NCBI GenBank assembly: GCA_963558965.1
Contig: CAUWIT010000002.1
Span: 73,315 to 137,314, forward strand
DNA length: 64,000 bases
Direction of reading: 5' to 3'
Source: Gallibacter sp963558965
GTDB taxonomy: Bacteria; Bacillota; Clostridia; Peptostreptococcales; Anaerovoracaceae
Below are positions 50,631 through 60,800 of this stretch, piece by piece (within the stretch, counting starts at the first letter, position 1; the number at the start of each line of letters is the position of its first letter). The notes beneath the pieces were generated by a model. That model was given only the letters and a program-made list of their open reading frames with translations, ran no database searches and was not told where the DNA came from. Made by a program: the position numbers and the translations under genes.

Positions 50631-51461
50631 TTATAAAAATATATGACCATCTGTCAAAATTATACCAGATCCGCCGATTTTAATTTTAACCTCACCGTCT
50701 ACATTTTCGATAAGGCCAAGTTTTCTAACAGGCTTCTCCATAGTCTTGCTTTTAATCATATCATCAAACTCCTGCAAGGGGCTGTCATCTTCAACATCGT
50801 CTAATTTCAAGGCAACAGCGTGCATTTTTACCTGTTTATGACCTATAGGTGAGTTTAAATCGCCATCTTGGGATGAGCCAATATTTGCAAGAGTTGACAT
50901 ACTTTTACCCAACAAGTTTATCTGTGACTGGCTTAGCACCGGCATAAACACATCTGGTAAACTAGATGAAACAGGCTCAGGCATAAAGTCTCCAAAGAGA
51001 TTTGTAGCCTTTTCTTTGATAACAGTTTCACGGGGAATGCCCATATGGCTATATATACGGTCTAACGTTTTTTGCTCATCTATGTCGCCAAAGTTCTCAT
51101 CAGCAGATACCTCGATAAAAACCTCATCGTCATTTATATGAATAAGTAAATCTCCACTTAGAGTTTCACATAGATACTGATGGTCCTCGATTATTCTGTT
51201 ATCGTGAAGCATAACAGTAAAAGCACCAATAACAGATTTAGTGCTCATATTTATCTCTTTTTTCATATTGAAAAATCTAATATTAAATCTATCTTCATCA
51301 ATAGTTTTTACAAATGCAGTTTCATCGTAACCAAGTTCGTCAGCAATCTGATAAATTTCATCTAAAGTAGGGAAATTATCACCTTCGTCAAGAAGTACGA
51401 TAGCTGAAGGATTGCCACCAAAAGCTACTGAAGAAAAAGCATCAACAGTGTAAAATTTCAT
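50631..51461 (-). CDS. PhzF-family protein, diverged
   Basis: A 276-residue protein with the PhzF/diaminopimelate-epimerase-like fold: MKFYTVDAFSSVAFGGNPSAIVLL, ELGYDETAFVKT (the catalytic-Glu region) and FNIRFFNMKKEINMSTKSVIGAF. The usual CGHATLAA motif of the family is replaced by MSTKSVIGA, and the C-terminal half is poorly conserved. It may have lost isomerase activity or taken up a new role. Strong GGAGGTAAG site. Monocistronic on the minus strand. Confidence 0.8.
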   Translation of the reverse strand: MKFYTVDAFSSVAFGGNPSAIVLLDEGDNFPTLDEIYQIADELGYDETAFVKTIDEDRFNIRFFNMKKEINMSTKSVIGAFTVMLHDNRIIEDHQYLCETLSGDLLIHINDDEVFIEVSADENFGDIDEQKTLDRIYSHMGIPRETVIKEKATNLFGDFMPEPVSSSLPDVFMPVLSQSQINLLGKSMSTLANIGSSQDGDLNSPIGHKQVKMHAVALKLDDVEDDSPLQEFDDMIKSKTMEKPVRKLGLIENVDGEVKIKIGGSGIILTDGHIFL

Positions 51462-51698
51462 AATTTCTTACCTCCACAGCTAGGTATTATATCACCTAAA
51501 TAGCAAGTAAAGCAATAACAGTTCTGTAATAGATAGTGAAACTGATAGCATAGGTATATAATGAATACAAGTCGTTATAGAAAATATTAATACAGACACT
51601 GTTTGTATTGCTAATATGTATTCTATGCAGTATAATTTAGGTACTTGATGAAGTTAAAAGTTTAAATGTAATTGAATATATTAAAGGAGCAATATAAG

Positions 51699-52889
51699 AT
51701 GGAAAGATTAATCGGAACAGTATCACGTGGTTTAAGAGCCCCAATTATTAGAGACGGGGACAATTTAGAAAAAATCGTTACAGATGTAGTACTAGAAGCT
51801 GAAAAAGCTGGCGAATTTACAGTTCAGGATAAAGACGTTATCGGTATTACAGAGTCTATCGTAGCAAGAGTTCAGGGTAACTATGCAACAGTAGATCAGA
51901 TTGCAGCAGATGTAAAAGCTAAATTTAACGGTGAAGAAATCGGTGTTATTTTTCCAATTTTGAGCAGAAATAGATTTGCAATTTGCCTAAGAGGTATTGC
52001 TAGAGGAACTAAAAAAGTAGTTCTAATGCTAAGCTATCCAAGTGATGAAGTTGGTAACCACTTATTAGATATCGAACTATTAGACCAGGCTGGTATCAAC
52101 CCATACAGCGATGTACTAAGCGAAGCTGAATTTGAAAAAGCCTTTGGCAAATCAAAACACCCATTCACAGGCATGGATTATGTTTCATACTACAAAGGCA
52201 TTATTGAGGCAGAAGGTGCAGAAGCAGAAATCGTTTTTGCAAACAGCCCAAAAGCTATTTTAAACTACACTAAAAATGTTTTATCTTGCGATATTCATAC
52301 AAGAGTTAGAACAAAGAAAATACTAAAAGAAAACGGAGCTGAAATAGTTTACGGATTAGATGAAATCCTAACTAGCAGCGTAGACGGTAGCGGATACAAC
52401 AAGAGATACGGTCTTTTAGGTTCAAACAAAGCTACAGAAGAAACAATCAAGCTATTCCCAAATGACTGCACAGATTTCGTTTACAAAATCCAGGAGAACA
52501 TCAAAGAAGCTACAGGTAAAACTGTTGAAGTTATGGTTTACGGAGATGGAGCTTTCAAAGATCCAGTAGGTAAGATTTGGGAACTTGCAGACCCAGTAGT
52601 ATCACCAGGATATACAGCAGGTCTTGAAGGAACACCAAACGAAGTTAAACTAAAATACTTAGCAGACAATGACTTTGCTGATTTAAGTGGAGATGAACTA
52701 AAAGAAGCAATCTCAGATTACATAAGAAATAAAGACGAAAACCTAGGTGACAGCATGGTAGCTCAGGGAACAACTCCAAGAAGATTGACAGACCTAATCG
52801 GTTCACTATGTGACCTAACTTCTGGATCAGGAGATAAAGGAACACCAATTATCTACATCCAGGGATATTTCGATAACTATACAAAATAA
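51699..52889 (+). CDS. coenzyme F420-0:L-glutamate ligase-like protein (CofE domain)
   Basis: A 396-residue protein with a CofE-like fold: GTVSRGLRAPIIRDGDNLEKIV, KDVIGITESIVARVQGNY, GVIFPILSRNRFAICLRGIARGTKKV and the C-terminal MVYGDGAFKDPVGKIWELADPVVSPGYTAG. In archaea and actinobacteria CofE adds glutamates to F420. No other F420 gene is visible and the protein is longer than CofE (about 250 residues), so a different gamma-glutamyl or amide ligase role is likely. AAAGGAG precedes the ATG at 51699. Single-gene unit with a terminator. Confidence 0.82.
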   Translation: MERLIGTVSRGLRAPIIRDGDNLEKIVTDVVLEAEKAGEFTVQDKDVIGITESIVARVQGNYATVDQIAADVKAKFNGEEIGVIFPILSRNRFAICLRGIARGTKKVVLMLSYPSDEVGNHLLDIELLDQAGINPYSDVLSEAEFEKAFGKSKHPFTGMDYVSYYKGIIEAEGAEAEIVFANSPKAILNYTKNVLSCDIHTRVRTKKILKENGAEIVYGLDEILTSSVDGSGYNKRYGLLGSNKATEETIKLFPNDCTDFVYKIQENIKEATGKTVEVMVYGDGAFKDPVGKIWELADPVVSPGYTAGLEGTPNEVKLKYLADNDFADLSGDELKEAISDYIRNKDENLGDSMVAQGTTPRRLTDLIGSLCDLTSGSGDKGTPIIYIQGYFDNYTK

Positions 52890-52913
52890 GTAAAAAGTTA
52901 ATAATAGAAAAAA

Positions 52914-52961
52914 TAAAGAGTGCGTATCTAGGGGTATTTATGTACTCTTTGTTTTTTTATG
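52914..52961 (+). terminator. terminator of the CofE-like gene
   Basis: AAAGAGT-CGTA against TA-GTACTCTTT with an inner loop, then GTTTTTTT. Confidence 0.8.
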
Positions 52962-53146
52962 CAAAATTGAAAAATGGGGCAAGTTGGGACTATAAGGGGT
53001 TTTGTCGCTAGATAACAAAAAATTAACATTAAAAGGGGCAAATTAACAAGAAAATTTATAGTCATATCACAAAATGTATGATATAATCATAATAGTTTAT
53101 GACTAAAAATACAGAGATTATGAAATTTCATAAGGAGGATACAAAT

Positions 53147-54430
53147 ATGACACAGTATAAAATAGAAACAAACTGTATACAGGCAGGTTACAAAGCCGAA
53201 AGCGGACAGCCACAGGTATTGCCAATTTCACAGAATACAACATATAGATACTACAACTGTGAAGATGTAGCTAAACTATTTGACCTTGAAAGTGGAGATT
53301 ACATGTATTCAAGACTTGGAAATCCAACAGTAAATGCTCTAGAAGAAAAAATGGCAGCATTGGAAGGCGGTACAGCAGGTATTGCAACTTCAGCTGGACA
53401 GGCAGCAAACTTAATCGCTATGTTAAACATTTGTGAAGCTGGAGATCATATTGTAAGTGCATCAGCAATTTACGGTGGTACACACAACCTATTTAATGTA
53501 ACACTTAAAAAAATGGGTATCGAAACAACATTTGTAGATCAGGATGCACCGATAGAAGAAATTAGAAAAGCATTTAGACCAAACACAAAAGCCCTATTTG
53601 CTGAGTCACTTGGAAACCCAGCTTTGTGCGTTTTGGATTTTGATAAATTTTCAACATTGGCAAAAGAAGCAGGAGTGCCATTGATCGTTGATAACACATT
53701 GGCATCACCATATCTATGTAGACCTATTGAACACGGTGCAAACATTGTTACACACAGTACAACAAAATGGGCTGATGGCCATGCAACAGCAGTAGGTGGT
53801 ATGGTTATCGAAGGTGGCAACTTTGACTGGGAAAAATACGCTGACAAATATCCAGGTATGATAGAGCCAGACGAAAGCTATCATGGATTGAAATTCTACG
53901 AAAAATTTGGAAATACAGCATTTTGTGTAAAACTAAGAGCTCAAATGCTAAGAGACTTAGGATGCACAATGAGCCCTATGAACGCCTTCATGACATTCCA
54001 GGGCCTAGATACTTTGCATTTGCGTATGGAAAGACACAGCGAAAACGCATACAAACTTGCCAAGTTCCTAGAAAATCATCCAAAAGTTGACTGGGTAATT
54101 TATCCAGGACTAGAAGGCAATAAACATTACGAATTAGCTAAAAAATACTTACCAAAAGGCGCTAGCGGCGTACTTTCATTTGGAGTAAAAGGCGGCAGAG
54201 CAGCAGGCGAAGAATTTTTAAGCAACCTAGAACTAGCAAGTATCGTAGTTCACGTTGGAGACATTCGTACAAGCGTACTACATCCAGCAAGCACAACACA
54301 CAGACAGCTAAGTGAAGAAGACCAGATTAAAGGCGGTATCAGACCTGAGCTAATTAGAGTCTCTGTTGGATGCGAAAACTACGAAGATATAGAAGCAGAC
54401 TTTGCACAGGCATTGGAAAAAGTGAAATAG
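53147..54430 (+). CDS. O-acetylhomoserine sulfhydrylase / Cys-Met metabolism PLP enzyme
   Basis: Pyridoxal-phosphate enzyme that makes homocysteine from O-acetylhomoserine and sulfide. The 427-residue length is typical. It shows YSRLGNPTVNALEEKMAALEGG, TSAGQAANL, the PLP-Asp region VPLIVDNTLASPY and the Schiff-base Lys in THSTTKWADGHA. The C-terminal region SIVVHVGDIRTSVLHPASTTHRQL is of the homocysteine-synthase class. ATG at 53147 after AAGGAGG. It is followed 11 bases later by metA, which supplies acetylhomoserine, so the pair forms a direct sulfhydrylation route to methionine. Confidence 0.93.
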   Translation: MTQYKIETNCIQAGYKAESGQPQVLPISQNTTYRYYNCEDVAKLFDLESGDYMYSRLGNPTVNALEEKMAALEGGTAGIATSAGQAANLIAMLNICEAGDHIVSASAIYGGTHNLFNVTLKKMGIETTFVDQDAPIEEIRKAFRPNTKALFAESLGNPALCVLDFDKFSTLAKEAGVPLIVDNTLASPYLCRPIEHGANIVTHSTTKWADGHATAVGGMVIEGGNFDWEKYADKYPGMIEPDESYHGLKFYEKFGNTAFCVKLRAQMLRDLGCTMSPMNAFMTFQGLDTLHLRMERHSENAYKLAKFLENHPKVDWVIYPGLEGNKHYELAKKYLPKGASGVLSFGVKGGRAAGEEFLSNLELASIVVHVGDIRTSVLHPASTTHRQLSEEDQIKGGIRPELIRVSVGCENYEDIEADFAQALEKVK

Positions 54431-54441
54431 GAGGGAAGTAA

Positions 54442-55356
54442 ATGCCGGTAATTATACCAAACGGGCTTCCTGCAGCAGATAAATTACAGGAAGAAAATAT
54501 ATTTACCATGAAAGAGGGCAGAGCTACAACTCAGGACATCCGTCCCCTTGAAATCGCCATCGTAAATTTGATGCCGACAAAAATAGCAACGGAAACCCAA
54601 CTAGCTAGAGCTCTATCAAATACACCTCTTCAGGTAAATCTAACATTAGTAAGAATGGAAAGTCACGAGTCTCAGCATGTATCAGATGATCACATGCAAT
54701 CGTTTTACACAACCTTGGATGAAATAAAAAAACGTAGATTTGACGGTATGATATTAACAGGTGCGCCAGTTGAATTTTACGATTTTGAAGAGGTTGATTA
54801 CTGGGACGAGTTAACCGAACTTATGGATTATAGTGCTGAAAATGTATACAGCCGTATGTTTATATGTTGGGGCGCACAAGCCGGCATGTACTACAATCAC
54901 GGTATAAACAAAAGAATATTGGATAAAAAAGTATTTGGTGTATACGAACAAAAAGTAGTGAGAAGTCACAATCCCCTTATGAGAGGATTTGACGATGTAT
55001 TTTATGCACCTCACAGCAGAAACACAGAAGTGCCAAGAGAAGAAATCCTAAAACATCCGGAGCTTCGTATTTTGGCAGAGTCTGATGAAGTAGGCGTGCA
55101 TATAGTTTCCACAGAAAACGGTAGAGAAATTTATGTTATGGGACATCACGAGTATGACAGAGATACATTGGCTCAAGAGTACTTTAGGGATGTAAATAAA
55201 GGCATAGACATAGATGTGCCTAAAAATTATTTCCCAGATGATGATCCTACAAAAACTCCCCTTATGAAGTGGCGTGGACATGGCAGCTTGCTATTTGGAA
55301 ACTGGCTAAACTATTACGTTTACCAGAGCACACCATACGATATTACAGCTTTTTAG
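54442..55356 (+). CDS. metA: homoserine O-acetyltransferase (MetA type)
   Basis: Activates homoserine for methionine synthesis. The 304-residue MetA-fold enzyme has the nucleophile segment FICWGAQAGMYYNHG, ESHESQHVS and the His/Glu segment YVMGHHEYDRDTL. Residue 111 is Glu (LTGAPVEFYDFEEVDYW); in this family Glu at 111 goes with acetyl-CoA and Gly with succinyl-CoA, so it should acetylate despite the common name succinyltransferase. The product feeds the sulfhydrylase encoded just upstream. Confidence 0.95.
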   Translation: MPVIIPNGLPAADKLQEENIFTMKEGRATTQDIRPLEIAIVNLMPTKIATETQLARALSNTPLQVNLTLVRMESHESQHVSDDHMQSFYTTLDEIKKRRFDGMILTGAPVEFYDFEEVDYWDELTELMDYSAENVYSRMFICWGAQAGMYYNHGINKRILDKKVFGVYEQKVVRSHNPLMRGFDDVFYAPHSRNTEVPREEILKHPELRILAESDEVGVHIVSTENGREIYVMGHHEYDRDTLAQEYFRDVNKGIDIDVPKNYFPDDDPTKTPLMKWRGHGSLLFGNWLNYYVYQSTPYDITAF

Positions 55357-55362
55357 AGAAAA

Positions 55363-55394
55363 CGCGAACCCTGCAGAGCGGGGTTCGTTTTTTT
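55363..55394 (+). terminator. terminator of the methionine pair
   Basis: CGAACCC and GGGTTCG arms with a TGCAGAGCG loop, then TTTTTTT. Confidence 0.92.
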
Positions 55395-55470
55395 ACATTG
55401 ATACTGACTTGCAGTAGATTTTCAAGATATGTAAAACAAAATTTAATAGAATAGGATTAAAAAATAATAA

Positions 55471-55493
55471 AATCTATACAAAATGTATAGATT
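55471..55493. promoter_or_regulatory. palindrome before the ATPase/TOPRIM operon
   Basis: AATCTATACA, AAA, TGTATAGATT: a perfect 10-base dyad. The half-site CTATACA recurs at 55534-55540, just before the ribosome-binding site. Possible repressor operator. Confidence 0.5.
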
Positions 55494-55561
55494 AATAAGA
55501 TTTTTGTTGAAAAAACATATAGAGAATAGTAAACTATACATATGTACAGGAGGGAAAAGAA

Positions 55562-56965
55562 ATGCCTAAGTCAGTTGTTAGAATTACTAATATTTCCATT
55601 AGAAATTTCAAAAATATTAAAAAAGGCGAGATTTCTTTGGTAAATAGTAGAAAAGATTTTAAATCAAGCATTTTAGGATTGTATGGTCAAAATGGTTCTG
55701 GTAAAACCGCTTTGATTGATGCAATTGAACTATTAAAATATGCGCTATGCGGCGTTGAGCTTCCGATGAAATATGCAGATTACATCAATGTTGATTCGGC
55801 AAATGCAGAAATAGAATACTCTTTTAGTATAACATTAGACGATAAGGTTTATACTGCATTGTATAGTATTACATTAACAAGAGAGTTAGTGCAAAGTGAA
55901 GGGAACCTTGAAAATACTGTAAGTATTAAAAAAATATATAAACCCAAATTTGAAAAGGAACTCTTAAAGTGTCAAAGTTTGCAAAAAAGAATGGGGAAAG
56001 TTATAGATACAGCTTCTAAAGCGCCTTTTGGTCCTAAATCAAAATATGACTTACTAGTTGGAGGACCTAAGAAAAATACAGCAGAACTACTTGCTTTAAA
56101 AATGATTTCTCAAAGGGCAGCAAGATCATTTATATTTTCTAGAGAACTATTAGAAAATATAAGAAATAATAAATCCCAAGAAGCTGAAACAAATCATTAT
56201 TTAAGCCTAATAGAAGCATTGGTTGAGTATGGTAACTTGGAACTATTTGTTATCAACACATCTAATACAGGACTGATAAGCCTAAATGCGCAGCCACTTG
56301 TATTTAAAATCGGAGATAAAGATAGAGGAACTTATGGAAATATAGCTGTACCCATAGAGGAGCCAGCAGTTATACCAGAAAATTTATTTAAAGTTACAGA
56401 TGCCGTAATTGATAACATGAACACAGTATTAGAACAAATAGTACCAGGTCTTACAATTGGTATAAAAGACCTAGGGGATCAAATAATGGAAGACGGTACA
56501 AAAGGCAAAAAAGTTGAACTTGTTTCTAATAAAAATAGCAAAGAAATACCATTGAGATATGAATCAGACGGTATTAAAAAAATCATATCCATACTACAGC
56601 TATTAGTTGTGCTATACAATGAAAAATCAATAACTGTAGCAATAGATGAACTTGACTCAGGAATATTTGAATATCTGTTAGGAGAGCTACTTAAAATTAT
56701 ATCTGAAAAAGGAAAAGGTCAGCTAATTTTTACATCGCATAACTTAAGACCACTAGAAACTATCGATAGAGGTTTTATAGCATTTACTACAACCAACCCT
56801 GAAAATAGATATATAAGATTATCCAATATCCAAGAAAACAATAATCTGAGAGACTTGTATTACAGAGATATTGTACTTGGTACAGATAAGGATGAAGTAT
56901 ATGATTTAACAAACAACGAAGAAATTGCATTTGCATTTAGGGAAGCTGGTGGAAGTATTGGCTAA
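55562..56965 (+). CDS. AAA/ABC-type ATPase of a two-gene probable anti-phage system (AbiL/OLD-like)
   Basis: A 467-residue SMC/ABC-like ATPase: N-terminal ITNISIRNFKNIKKGEI, Walker A GLYGQNGSGKTAL (residues about 38-50), a lid region in the middle, the late signature-like segment YESDGIKKIISILQLL, Walker B plus D-loop ITVAIDELDSGIFEYLL and switch His FTSHNLRPLE. This layout is shared by OLD, AbiL, PARIS and similar defence ATPases, which hold or gate a nuclease partner. The partner gene overlaps its 3' end. Glutamine codons are mostly CAA, unlike the nearby CAG-rich genes, suggesting transfer. Nearest family (AbiL) is from memory. Confidence 0.82.
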   Translation: MPKSVVRITNISIRNFKNIKKGEISLVNSRKDFKSSILGLYGQNGSGKTALIDAIELLKYALCGVELPMKYADYINVDSANAEIEYSFSITLDDKVYTALYSITLTRELVQSEGNLENTVSIKKIYKPKFEKELLKCQSLQKRMGKVIDTASKAPFGPKSKYDLLVGGPKKNTAELLALKMISQRAARSFIFSRELLENIRNNKSQEAETNHYLSLIEALVEYGNLELFVINTSNTGLISLNAQPLVFKIGDKDRGTYGNIAVPIEEPAVIPENLFKVTDAVIDNMNTVLEQIVPGLTIGIKDLGDQIMEDGTKGKKVELVSNKNSKEIPLRYESDGIKKIISILQLLVVLYNEKSITVAIDELDSGIFEYLLGELLKIISEKGKGQLIFTSHNLRPLETIDRGFIAFTTTNPENRYIRLSNIQENNNLRDLYYRDIVLGTDKDEVYDLTNNEEIAFAFREAGGSIG

Positions 56966-57644
56966 AAAGAAAATTATTTTTATAATAGTTGAAGGACCAT
57001 CAGATCAAGAGGCACTAGGACTTCTTTTGAATAAGTTTTTTTATCAAAGTAATGTAGTTGTTCATGTAACATATGGAGATATAACTAGTAAAACCGGAGT
57101 AAATCCTGAAAATATAAGAAAACATGTAGCGGCACATGTTAAGAAATATGCTGAACAGTATTATTTAAAACAAAAGGATTTTCAAGAAATTATCCATATA
57201 ATAGATACAGATGGAACATTTATTTCGGATGATTATGTTGTAGAAGATGAAAATTTGTCTAAAACTATGTACTTGTTAGATTTTATAAAAACACATAATA
57301 AACAAAATATTGTTAATAGAAACTACAATAAAAAGAAAAATGTAAATAAGTTATATACAACACCTAAGGTATGGAATATTCCTTATTCGGCATATTATAT
57401 GTCATGTAATTTAGATCATGTTTTATATGATAAGTTGAATACTACAGATGAAGAAAAAGAAAAAGATGCGCATAATTTCACCGCAAAATACAGGAATGAC
57501 ATAGAAGGCTTTATAAAATATATGACGGAATCTAGTTTTTCAAAAACTGAAGAATATATGGATACATGGGAGTTTATAAAAAAAGATAAACACTCTCTTG
57601 AGAGATATACTAATTTAGGTGTACGATTGTTAAAAGAATTATAA
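56949..57644 (+). CDS. TOPRIM-like partner of the defence ATPase
   Basis: A protein of about 231 residues beginning KKKIIFIIVEGPSDQEALGLLLN, the Glu-containing first motif of TOPRIM folds, with HIIDTDGTF as the DxD motif near residue 90. These are the metal-binding acids of OLD-like nucleases and topoisomerase-primase domains. The rest (NYNKKKNVNKLYT; MSCNLDHVLYDK) is unfamiliar. The frame opens at 56925, but GTG at 56949 after AGGGA is the likelier start; TTG at 56958 is a further option. Overlap with the ATPase gene implies coupled synthesis. A terminator follows. Confidence 0.72.
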   Translation: MEVLAKKKIIFIIVEGPSDQEALGLLLNKFFYQSNVVVHVTYGDITSKTGVNPENIRKHVAAHVKKYAEQYYLKQKDFQEIIHIIDTDGTFISDDYVVEDENLSKTMYLLDFIKTHNKQNIVNRNYNKKKNVNKLYTTPKVWNIPYSAYYMSCNLDHVLYDKLNTTDEEKEKDAHNFTAKYRNDIEGFIKYMTESSFSKTEEYMDTWEFIKKDKHSLERYTNLGVRLLKEL

Positions 57645-57694
57645 AACATAGCTATTAATTATATTACTGTAAGTAAACTAAATAAAGCTTATAC

Positions 57695-57730
57695 GACACC
57701 TACCTGGCTGTGCTAGGTAGGTGTTTTTTA
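57695..57730 (+). terminator. terminator of the ATPase/TOPRIM operon
   Basis: ACACCTACCT-GG and C-AGGTAGGTGT arms, then TTTTTT. Confidence 0.9.
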
Positions 57731-57834
57731 ACGCAGTTGAAGACTCACTTTTTTAGTGATATACTAGTAATGCTGTGAATATCTAATTCGAGCGCGAGAA
57801 GTTGTTGAAAAATGAGTTACAGGAGGGGAATGTA

Positions 57835-60800
57835 ATGAAAAAAGCAAAGGTGCTTATAGCCTTGATGCTTGTCGTAAGTCTGGTATTTCCTAGTGTAGGA
57901 ATGGCAGCTGGCGGTGCGAAGGCTTCTAATGGCACAAAGGAAGTTAGTGGTAAGCCAGAGATAAAGATATTGGATTGTCAATGGTACTACAGTATGGATT
58001 ACGGGGATCATTGGACGGAAATTAATAAAACTTTTGATTTTTCAGATAAAGGCAAAGAAAATGTTAGGTTTGAAAATAAAATTAAAATAAAAAGTAATCA
58101 GAAATTAGAAGGAGATGTGCTTATAGATTATTCTTTTGTTGGTGGAAATTACACAACAAATTTGGGATACAATATAGAGCCGACAGATGATGAGAATATA
58201 TATTTATTAACAGTTATAGATGGTTATAGCCCTATGGAATTTAATAAGTATAATAAAGATAATGCATTAGAGGAAAATAAAATTTATCAACCAACAACTT
58301 TTAGGTTTGATAAAGGATGGTATAATTTAGATGAATTATTGACAAATCAATCGAATAATCCAACATCAATCAAGTTATTAAACATGGTGGATGACTTTGA
58401 TGCACCAGTACTAAAAGATATTAGTATAACTAAGCCGGAAGGAGATTTAAAAGCTTCTGATAATATTTGTATTGAAGCAGAAATAGAAGAGAATGTAAGC
58501 GGAGTTAGGGTAGTAGATTTGGATTTTGATTGTATTTATGGAAATGATGTCAATAAGGGATATTATACTATCCATTTAAAGCATAAACAAGGAAATAAAT
58601 ACTTTTATAAAGGAGATGCTTTTGAAGGAAAATATCCACCAACTCAGATGAGGTTAGATACTGTATGGATAGAGGATTATGCTGAGAACTATCATTTATA
58701 TGGATATAAAGAAAATATTGATGAAGAAATACTTAAATTGCCAGTTGATGTTGATTTCGATATGAATTTTATTGATGGTAATACTGCACATGATTCAGAT
58801 GCACCAGTAATAAAGGATATTAAGACTACAAATAAGGATGGTGTAGAGAAAAATATATTTAAAGAAAATGATTGGCCAATAAATTTGACAGCTACAATAG
58901 AAGATGATAAATCTGGGGTTGAAGATGTAATAGTAGAGTACAGCAAGGGAAACAAAGATGTAGTTTATCAGGCCGTTTTAAAAGGTGATGGCAATAAATA
59001 TAGTGCTGAAATGTCTAATATGTCAGAAAGTGGTGATTATGAATTATATGAAATATATGTAAGAGATAAAAATAGTAATTTTGCTACGTACACATATACA
59101 GGTGTTGACGAATATGGATTTTCTTGTAAAAAATTAGAAAAGAATATTGACTTTACTTTTAATATGGATAAGCCTGTATTAACTGATATAAAAGTAACAG
59201 ATGAAAATGGCAAGGAAAAATATACCTTTGACGAAAATGATGAATATTGCTATATAGAAGCTTTAGCAGAAGATGAAGGAAGCGGCGTTGAGCATATAGA
59301 GGTTGATTATAAAAATAGCAAAACTGGTGATATTGAAGAATTTTATCTAGAAAAAGATTCTAATGGAAAGTTTGTTAATAAGGAATATTTGTATTGCCAA
59401 CCTAAAAAGTACACATTGGAAAAAATAGTTGTGTATGATAATTATGAAAATACAAGCACATACACATATACTGGCATTGATGAAGATGGTTTAAAATGTG
59501 AGAAATTACCTGGTAGTAAAAATATAGATATTAATTTTAAAAATGGTAGTGATGAAAAAATTGCACCTACTTTAGAATCTTTTTCAATTAACAATACTTC
59601 TATAACAGCTCCAGGTACTATCAAAGGAAAGATTAAAGCTTCAGATAATGAATCATCTGATATGGATGTAGAGATAAGCTATGAAAATATAAATGATCCA
59701 TCTGATGAAATTTATATTGAAAAGTATGCAATAGAAAGCAATGTGGAAAGTGAATTTTCTTATGACATTGGAGAAAACTTTAGAAATGCTGAGTATAGAC
59801 TGAAATATATTGCGCTAACTGATGAAAATAATAATACTGTATATTATGGTGATAAAAAGGATACAATTAATTATTCAGGAGAAAAAAAAGCATTTCATAA
59901 TAAAGTAGATCAGAGAAATATAAAAATAAAAAATGCAACTTATACAGATATTATAAAGTTAGTTGATTTAAAAGATGGAAATAAAATATCTAAATACAAG
60001 GAAAACAGCAAGATATATGTATCAGCACAGTTCGGTAAAACGATAACAACTAAAATGTTAAATAACATTAAAAATGCAAATAAAAATATAGAATTTGTAT
60101 TTGATATAGTTGATGGTGACGACTTCTATGAAGTAGGTAATCTTTTTATATTTAATTCTAATTCCATTACTGATGAATATATAAATAGTTTAGCAGGTAG
60201 AAGTATTTCATTAGATATGGTATTTGATGAAGAGTGTGATTATAGTTTTGGTGAAGAAGTAGCTAAAGGTATAGTTGGTAAAAATGCATGGCTTGTACTA
60301 TGCATGAATTTAGGATTTTCTGGAGAATTTAATGAAGAAGCATGGAACCAACAAGCAAGAAATATTTTTATAAAATATAATTGTGAAGAATTAATTCCAT
60401 TTGTAGAAAATTATGCTACAAACCAAAACATTCCATTCTATAAGGCTGCACAGAATTTAACTGGAAGTAGTTGTTATACTGTTTTAGATACTGGTAACAA
60501 TAAAGGTATAAAATTCCCTAAAGGTAGTAGATTTGAAATCAGAGATGATGACGAAGGCGAATTCGAGATGAAAGATAAGCCATATAAAGTATATTACTCT
60601 GGAAAAGATTTTAACAATCTAAAAGAATACAAATGCTCTACAGCTAACTTCTTCCCAAATTCAGTTGTTATCGAGGATCCAGGCGAGTACTATATTACTA
60701 AGGGTACTTTGGGATATAAAGATGCAATAGTTGATATTTCAAATGCAAAAGTTACAGGTATAATTAATAGATATTACACTGGTAAAGCGCTTACACAAAA

